Shown here one piece after another: positions 4,988 to 9,270 of a stretch of DNA of 9,270 nt. How positions within the stretch are numbered: the first letter of the stretch is position 1; the number at the start of each line of letters is the position of its first letter. Below the pieces are notes generated by a model that saw nothing but the letters and a program-made list of their open reading frames with translations, had not been told where the DNA came from and ran no database searches. The position numbers were made by a program, and so were the translations under genes. This stretch comes from an uncultured Pseudomonadota bacterium (GTDB lineage: Bacteria; Myxococcota_A; Polyangia; HGW-17). The stretch spans positions 1 through 9,270 of the forward strand of contig CALKWH010000329.1 of NCBI GenBank assembly GCA_938004375.1. The letters run 5' to 3'.

Positions 4988-6211
4988 ATGCTCCCGTCCT
5001 GCGTCGTTCGCGCGTTGCCCGACTCATGCCGTCTTCAGACGCTCCTTCTGGCCATGACCATCCCCATCGTGATGGCCGGCTGCCATTGCGTGCGGGGACC
5101 CACCGCCCGGGGTGTGGGGATCGGTCCGGTCGGCTATGGCGACACCGCCGAAGCCGCCATCATCGTGGGACTCAGGGCTTTCGTGCCCGAGATCGGCATC
5201 CACGGCGAGGTCGCCGAGCAGGATGACCGCCACGGCGCCGTGGTGTTCGATCTGTCGGTGCCCGGGCGGGTGACCGCCTCGAAGATGATCTCCACCCACC
5301 GGCTCGAGCAGGCCTGGCCGCTCACCACCGAGTGGGGCGACCCGAAGAAGTCGACCTTTGAATTCCTGCTGTTCCACGACCGCGCACTCCTTTTTCATCA
5401 CCCGGTACACCTCGGCGGATTCGACGGCGCGTCCAGCGTCCTCCGTGTCGGGGAAACCCATGTGATCGCCGGGGACACCTTGCTCATCGCCGCCTCCCCG
5501 CAGACCGAACTCACGCTGTTCCCAAGGCCCGCTGTCGCGCCGGGCGTGGCCCCCACCCTGGCGGCCTCCCCCGACGATCGGACGGTCGCCGGAGTGTTCG
5601 TTCTGTTCGGCCATTTCGCGCCGTTCCGGGTCTCGCTGGCGCCGACCCCGCGGGTGATCCGCGCGCCTGAATGGATCCAGGTGCAGCGCGAAGCCCTCCG
5701 GGTCGTGCTCACCGCGGTGGCCGACGACGGCACCCAGTTGGTCCGCCTGGTCGGCGCCACGACCGACCTCCTCGTATCGTTCGCCCCGGACGGCACGCCG
5801 ACGACCCTGCCCCGGGCGCCCAGGGACGTATCCCAGCTCCTCGCGGTGCCGGGCGGCTGGCTGTTGCTGACCCCTGACGCGGTGGTGCATCTGGACCTGG
5901 CCGGTGAAGAGCTCGGCCGCACCGCGCCGGCCGCGGACCTCCCCGATGCCCGTCGCCGGCTTCCCGGCGGCATTCGCCGCATGGTGCTCCTCGACGACGG
6001 TCGCCTGGTGCTGACCGAGCTCGACCAGGTCGAACTGCGCCGCGCCGAGGAAGGGTTCTGTGACGAGGGCAAACCGGCGATCCGGGCGGTCCGGCTCTGC
6101 GCCACCTGGCTCACCGCGCACCTCGACCCCATCGCCAACGCCTGTCAGACCTTCGATCGCAAGGCGGTCCTCTCCCTCTCCCTGCCGGAGCTCCCCCTCG
6201 GGAGCCTGTGA
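4988..6211 (+). CDS. Unrecognised lipoprotein, possibly beta-propeller-like
   Basis: 407 residues. An N-terminal hydrophobic stretch leads to lipobox VMAGC (28-32), so the protein is predicted to be lipidated at Cys32 and anchored in the envelope. Start ATG 4988 has GAGG 7 bases upstream, a weak but acceptable site; the signal-peptide n-region is unusually long (Arg8, Arg15). The mature part is rich in short beta-strand-like segments with turns (LVSFAPDGTPTTLP, GGWLLLTPDAVVHLDL, MVLLDDGRLVLTEL), which suggests a propeller or other all-beta fold. No repeat is exact and no catalytic motif is seen. Cysteines at 358, 371 and 386 cluster near the C-terminus. I do not recognise the family. It follows the Cys-rich lipoprotein by 113 bp on the same strand. 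Confidence 0.75.
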   Translation: MLPSCVVRALPDSCRLQTLLLAMTIPIVMAGCHCVRGPTARGVGIGPVGYGDTAEAAIIVGLRAFVPEIGIHGEVAEQDDRHGAVVFDLSVPGRVTASKMISTHRLEQAWPLTTEWGDPKKSTFEFLLFHDRALLFHHPVHLGGFDGASSVLRVGETHVIAGDTLLIAASPQTELTLFPRPAVAPGVAPTLAASPDDRTVAGVFVLFGHFAPFRVSLAPTPRVIRAPEWIQVQREALRVVLTAVADDGTQLVRLVGATTDLLVSFAPDGTPTTLPRAPRDVSQLLAVPGGWLLLTPDAVVHLDLAGEELGRTAPAADLPDARRRLPGGIRRMVLLDDGRLVLTELDQVELRRAEEGFCDEGKPAIRAVRLCATWLTAHLDPIANACQTFDRKAVLSLSLPELPLGSL

Positions 6212-6227
6212 AAACCACCAGGGCAAC

Positions 6228-6256
6228 TTGACAGACCGGCGGCCCGGGGGCAGAAT
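6228..6256 (+). promoter_or_regulatory. Sigma-70-like promoter of the propeller lipoprotein gene
   Basis: A perfect TTGACA -35 box (6228-6233), exactly 17 bp, then CAGAAT (6251-6256), which matches 4 of 6 of the -10 consensus. The start would be near 6263, only about 9 bases before ATG 6272. Confidence 0.5.
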
Positions 6257-6271
6257 CAGCCGACAATATTC

Positions 6272-7999
6272 ATGCGACTCCTCTTTCTTTGCCTTCTACC
6301 ACTTCTGATTCTGCCGTTCAGCTCCCTGAGCGGCTGCCGCCTGGTCATGGACATCCCCGATGGTCCCTCCGGCGTCTGCCACCCGGACGGGGTGCTGGAG
6401 CCCGGCGAGACCTGCGACGGCACCGCGCTGGGCGACGCCACCTGCGCCGACTTCGGTCACTCCGGCGGCGCGCTGGTCTGCCGCGCCGACTGCACGCTGG
6501 ACACGTCGGGCTGCGGCGGCCAGTGCGGCGACGGCGTGTTGGAGACGGCCTTCGAGGACTGCGAGGGGTTGGACCTCGGCGGCGCCACCTGCGAATCGGC
6601 CGGCCATCACCCGGGCATCCTGGCCTGCTCGGACGCGTGCCGCTTCGACACCTCCGGATGCGGCGGCCGCTGCGGCGACGGCGTGCTCCAGGCCGAATTC
6701 GAGTCCTGTGACGGCGCCGACCTGGGCGGGCTCACCTGCCGCGACGGCGGCCTGTTCTTCGGGGATCCCGCCTGCGGGTCCGGCTGCCTCATCGACGCCG
6801 CCGGCTGCCGGGACACCGAGCTCTGGGGGACCCCCGGCCTCGAGATCGGCGGCGGCGTCACGGTGACCGGTGACGGCGCCGTCCTCGTCACCGGCCCCAC
6901 CAACGGCCCCCTCGACGGGCAGATGCCGCGGGGCGGGACCGATCTGTTCCTGTCCCGGTACGACGCCAGCGGGCGACGGAGCTGGTCACGCCAGTGGGGC
7001 AGCCCGGCCAATGACATCGGCAGCGGCGTGCGCGCCGACGCGGCCGGGAACATCTACGTCTCCGGCGCGGTGACCGACGCCCTGGACGACCAGGTCTCCC
7101 AGGGTGGAGAGGACCTGATCCTGTCGAAGTTCGACTCGGCCGGCACGCACCAGTGGTCCCGTCAGTGGGGCTCTCCCGCCAACGATCAGGCCGCCGGGTG
7201 CGCCCTGGACGCCGCCGGTAACGCGTATGTCACGGGCTACGCCGGCGGCCCCGTGCTCGGGCAGGCCCACGCGGGGGGCGACGACGCGGTGCTCCTCAAG
7301 GTGGGTCCCGACGGCGAGGTCGCGTGGGTCCGGCAATGGGGCACGGCCGGCACCGACACGGGCTACGCCGTCACCGTGGACCCGTCCGGCGCCGTCTACG
7401 TCGCCGGGCGGACCTCCGGCGCCCTGGACGGTCAGACCAACGCCGGCGAGTATGACGCCTTCCTGACCAAGTTCGACACCGACGGGAACAAACTGTGGAC
7501 CCGGCTGTGGGGGTCCATCGAGGACGAGCGGGCCCAGGGCGTGACCACCAACGCCGACGGCAACATCTTCATCGCCGGTTTCACCGCCGGCTCCCTGGAC
7601 GGACTGCCCATCAGCGGCGGCGACGACGCCACCCTGACGAAGTTCGAGCCCGGCGGGATGCGCCTGTGGTCCCGCCAGTGGGGGAGCCCCGCCGAGGATC
7701 GCGGCTACGGCGTGGCCGTGGACGGCGCAGGTCACGTGTGCGTCGCCGGTCACACCCGTGGGGATCTGGACGACCAGCCTTACGCGGGCAGCGACGACGT
7801 GTTCCTCACCTGCTACCAGACCGACGGCACCAAACTCTGGTCCCGCCAGTGGGGCACCGCGCTCCTGGACCGCGCCCTCGCCCTGGCCATGGACGCCGCC
7901 GGCAACCTGTTCCTCACCGGCTATACCGAAAGCGGCCTCAACGGCCGCCCGGCCGTGGGGCTCTACGACATATTTATATTGTACATCGCAGCGCTCTGA
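6272..7999 (+). CDS. Lipoprotein with six-Cys repeats and seven-bladed SBBP-type beta-propeller
   Basis: 575 residues. The signal peptide begins MRLLFLCLLPLL and ends in lipobox LSGC (19-22). Residues 36-179 hold three six-Cys repeats of exactly 49 residues (first Cys at 36, 85, 134) with core CGDGVLE..E.C.G.DLGG.TC, the type common in Myxococcota surface proteins. From about 180 to 575 there are seven 57-residue repeats, with the Trp of the W-G motif at 185, 242, 299, 356, 413, 470 and 527 and the core DAAGNIYVSG, as in SBBP-type propellers. Seven units fit a closed propeller; the short last unit plus the strand at 181-186 could close the ring. No ribosome binding site precedes ATG 6272, but no other start keeps the signal peptide. 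Likely a surface binding or scaffold protein; ligand unknown. Confidence 0.88.
   Translation: MRLLFLCLLPLLILPFSSLSGCRLVMDIPDGPSGVCHPDGVLEPGETCDGTALGDATCADFGHSGGALVCRADCTLDTSGCGGQCGDGVLETAFEDCEGLDLGGATCESAGHHPGILACSDACRFDTSGCGGRCGDGVLQAEFESCDGADLGGLTCRDGGLFFGDPACGSGCLIDAAGCRDTELWGTPGLEIGGGVTVTGDGAVLVTGPTNGPLDGQMPRGGTDLFLSRYDASGRRSWSRQWGSPANDIGSGVRADAAGNIYVSGAVTDALDDQVSQGGEDLILSKFDSAGTHQWSRQWGSPANDQAAGCALDAAGNAYVTGYAGGPVLGQAHAGGDDAVLLKVGPDGEVAWVRQWGTAGTDTGYAVTVDPSGAVYVAGRTSGALDGQTNAGEYDAFLTKFDTDGNKLWTRLWGSIEDERAQGVTTNADGNIFIAGFTAGSLDGLPISGGDDATLTKFEPGGMRLWSRQWGSPAEDRGYGVAVDGAGHVCVAGHTRGDLDDQPYAGSDDVFLTCYQTDGTKLWSRQWGTALLDRALALAMDAAGNLFLTGYTESGLNGRPAVGLYDIFILYIAAL
6377..6808 (+). repeat. Three 147-bp coding repeats (six-Cys modules)
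   Basis: Cysteines fall at residues 36/48/58/70/74/81 and again at +49 and +98 without a single indel. Modules 2 and 3 begin CGDGVL, module 1 begins CHPDGVL. Modules 1 and 2 end DTSGCGG, the third DAAGC. Confidence 0.88.
6824..7999 (+). repeat. Seven 171-bp coding repeats (propeller blades)
   Basis: Each unit starts at the Trp codon of the W-G motif and is 57 codons long; the last is 49 codons, ended by the stop. The segment encoding WSRQWG is nearly identical at several unit boundaries (6983, 7154, 7668 and 7839 regions), which points to repeat duplication or homogenisation. Confidence 0.88.
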
Positions 8000-8021
8000 C
8001 GGGCGTCACAGCGTGTCTTTT
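7991..8021 (+). terminator. Intrinsic terminator overlapping both convergent stop codons
   Basis: GCGCT (7991-7995) pairs with AGCGT (8010-8014, one G-T); after one C/C mismatch, TGAC (7997-8000) pairs with GTCA (8005-8008) around the loop GGGC. TGTCTTTT follows at 8014-8021. The stop of the + gene (TGA 7997-7999) pairs in the stem with the complement of the minus-gene stop (TCA 8006-8008). The T-tract favours termination of the + strand gene. Confidence 0.45.
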
Positions 8022-9127
8022 CCCTCGTAATGCTGGAAATTGTCCACGTTGGGCTCCAGGGCCGGGTGGGTGAAGTCCACCGGGCAGGCGTTGCCGTAGA
8101 CCAAGCAGTAACCCCCGCCGTCGCCGTACCGGGCGCCGGTGAAGCGCCCGGCCTCGTCGCGCAGGTAGCTGCGATCGAACGAGGCGCCGGCGCCGTTCAG
8201 GGAGAGGAGGCGGTCCCGATCGTCCCAGGCGATCGAGAAACCGGCATAGGCGGTGAGCCGGCCCCGGTCGTCATACGCGAGCCGGGTCTTCCCGCCGCCG
8301 GAGTCGATGGCGACCACCCGCCCGGCCGCATCGTGGGTGAACGCGGCCTCCCATACGCTCCGGTGGCGTACCGAGTATGACGGCGGGGTCTTCGCCGCCT
8401 GGGACGGCCGCAGGTCGAAGTTGCGGGTCTCGGACACCAGCCGCGTCAACCGGCCGTCCTGCCACTGATAGGTCCGCACCATGGTGTCCAGGGCGCGGGG
8501 CCGGTCGCTCATGCGATACACCTGGTAGCGGGCCAGCCGGTGATGGGCGTCGTCGTAGCGGTAGCACAGGCGCATCTCGTACGACACGGTGCGGCCTGAA
8601 AAGCGAGAGGTCGACGAGATCCGTCCGAAGGCGGGGGCGTCGGAGTCGGACCGGAATTCCCGCCAGGTGCGGGTGACGATGGCCATGTCGTGCTCGTAAT
8701 ACACCATGGGTTCGCGCCAGGCGGGGTGACGCTCGTGACGGCCGGCCGCAGCCTGGCTGCAGACGACCTGCCCCGTGCGACGTCCCTGCCCGTCGTATTC
8801 GGGGAGGATCAAATCCGTCTGCCGCTCGGACAGGATCCGCGTGTGGGCCAGGAGCCGGCCGGAATCGAAGCTCCAGCGGTCCGTCAGGGCGTCCCCGGCC
8901 AGATCCCGCTGCTCGACGACGCAGGCCCCCGCCGGCTCCGGGGGCGGCGCCGGGCAGGTCAGGTGCGTCACCGGCGAGGGTTCCAGGCATCGCGCCGGGA
9001 TCCCGGCCAGCCACGCGGCGGCGGGGTCGGACACTGGCCTCGGATCGCCGGGCGCCGGACGTCCGCAGGCAGCGAAGACGAACAGGGTGGTGCAGAGGAT
9101 GGGGGCAACGCGCGCGCAGTGAAACAT
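8006..9127 (-). CDS. Lipoprotein with RHS/YD-like motifs
   Basis: 373 residues from ATG 9127. The signal peptide (MFHCARVAPILC) ends in a lipobox-like VFAAC (17-21), so lipidation at Cys21 is predicted. Seven YD-type motifs follow, with consensus YDDxGRLxxY: at about 110, 190, 219, 263, 284, 300 and 321 (for example YDGQGRRTGQV, AYDDRGRLTAY, HDAAGRVVAI). This is the beta-hairpin repeat of RHS/teneurin-type proteins, but there are too few and too irregular units for an RHS shell, and no RHS core or toxin domain. The longer start at 9166 is less likely, because it overlaps a good -10 box (TATGAT), while GGAGGA lies just before 9127, at a rather short distance. It is convergent with the propeller gene, 6 bp away. 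Envelope role inferred; function unknown. Confidence 0.75.
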   Translation of the reverse strand: MFHCARVAPILCTTLFVFAACGRPAPGDPRPVSDPAAAWLAGIPARCLEPSPVTHLTCPAPPPEPAGACVVEQRDLAGDALTDRWSFDSGRLLAHTRILSERQTDLILPEYDGQGRRTGQVVCSQAAAGRHERHPAWREPMVYYEHDMAIVTRTWREFRSDSDAPAFGRISSTSRFSGRTVSYEMRLCYRYDDAHHRLARYQVYRMSDRPRALDTMVRTYQWQDGRLTRLVSETRNFDLRPSQAAKTPPSYSVRHRSVWEAAFTHDAAGRVVAIDSGGGKTRLAYDDRGRLTAYAGFSIAWDDRDRLLSLNGAGASFDRSYLRDEAGRFTGARYGDGGGYCLVYGNACPVDFTHPALEPNVDNFQHYEGKDTL

Positions 9128-9161
9128 GGTCCTCCGAATCCCGGTGATCGCCGGGGCGCGC

Positions 9162-9189
9162 ATCATACGGACTCTCGCGGCCTTCTCAC
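9162..9189 (-). promoter_or_regulatory. Candidate promoter of the YD-repeat lipoprotein gene
   Basis: GTGAGA (9189-9184), 16-bp spacer, TATGAT (9167-9162). The -10 box matches consensus at 5 of 6 positions, the -35 box at 4 of 6. A start near 9155 lies downstream of the ATG pair at 9166/9163 and so supports translation from 9127. Confidence 0.4.
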
Positions 9190-9236
9190 GGGGAAATGAT
9201 TCTCTGAAGCGGCCCGATTGCCAGGATATCTTCCAA

Positions 9237-9270
9237 TCGAAATCGAAATCGAAATCGAAATCGAAATCGA
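9237..9270 (+). repeat. TCGAAA hexanucleotide array truncated by the contig end
   Basis: Five perfect TCGAAA units plus a partial TCGA run off the end of the window. Same unit and orientation as the array at 1434-1484. The assembly very probably stopped because this repeat could not be resolved; the true length is unknown. The remaining DNA from 9128 shows no gene. Confidence 0.93.

Noticed and set aside
5024..6226. Long minus-strand open frame opposite the 407-residue lipoprotein
   Set aside because: No start context or motif; the opposite strand has a lipobox and plausible beta-strand pattern.
6986..7753. 255-codon minus-strand frame inside the propeller gene
   Set aside because: Antisense reflection of the 171-bp blade repeats.
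9190..9230. Second sigma-54 promoter (TGGCAATCGGGCCGC) upstream of the YD lipoprotein
   Set aside because: The GG-N10-GC spacing fits, but the -12 element has CC in place of the conserved TT, and a better sigma-70-like promoter lies closer to the gene.

Overview
The window looks like a complete short contig from a draft or metagenome assembly of a GC-rich Gram-negative bacterium. Bases 1-49 are an Illumina sequencing adapter joined to genomic DNA. The last 34 bases run into a TCGAAA microsatellite that is cut off by the contig end, so both edges are technical breaks. The Cys-rich secreted lipoproteins (six-Cys repeats plus beta-propeller, DxDxDG/CDxC repeats) and a sigma-54-type promoter fit Myxococcota or a related delta-type lineage. 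The PEP-synthase-like ATP-grasp protein also occurs in FCB-group bacteria, so the phylum is not settled. There are no rRNA, tRNA, CRISPR or transposase genes.

Layout. 51-1385 (+): C-terminal part of a PEP/pyruvate-binding (PPDK N-domain) protein whose 5' end is lost at the contig edge. 1386-1578: convergent intergenic gap with a hexanucleotide array. 1579-2922 (-): glutamate dehydrogenase, 447 aa, with a sigma-70-like promoter and a coenzyme pocket that resembles NAD-type enzymes. 3037-3666 (-): small outer-membrane beta-barrel protein preceded by a well-formed sigma-54 (-24/-12) promoter. 3667-3875: divergent regulatory region holding four palindromes. 3876-4874 (+): lipoprotein with 21-residue acidic/Cys repeats and a Cys-rich C-terminal domain. 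4988-6211 (+): unrecognised lipoprotein, possibly beta-propeller-like. 6272-7999 (+): lipoprotein with three 49-residue six-Cys repeats followed by seven 57-residue propeller blades. 8006-9127 (-): lipoprotein with RHS/YD-like motifs, convergent with the previous gene and separated from it by 6 bp.

How it works together. The left third is central metabolism: pyruvate/PEP-type chemistry and the glutamate node. The right two thirds is a cell-envelope block of one predicted outer-membrane barrel and four predicted lipoproteins. No catalytic machinery links the lipoproteins, so a shared function is not demonstrated. I did not find a clear new multi-gene system. The points most worth a second look are the exact, indel-free repeat architecture of two lipoproteins, the sigma-54 promoter with upstream palindromes, the NAD-like residues in the glutamate dehydrogenase, and the dispersed TCGAAA arrays.
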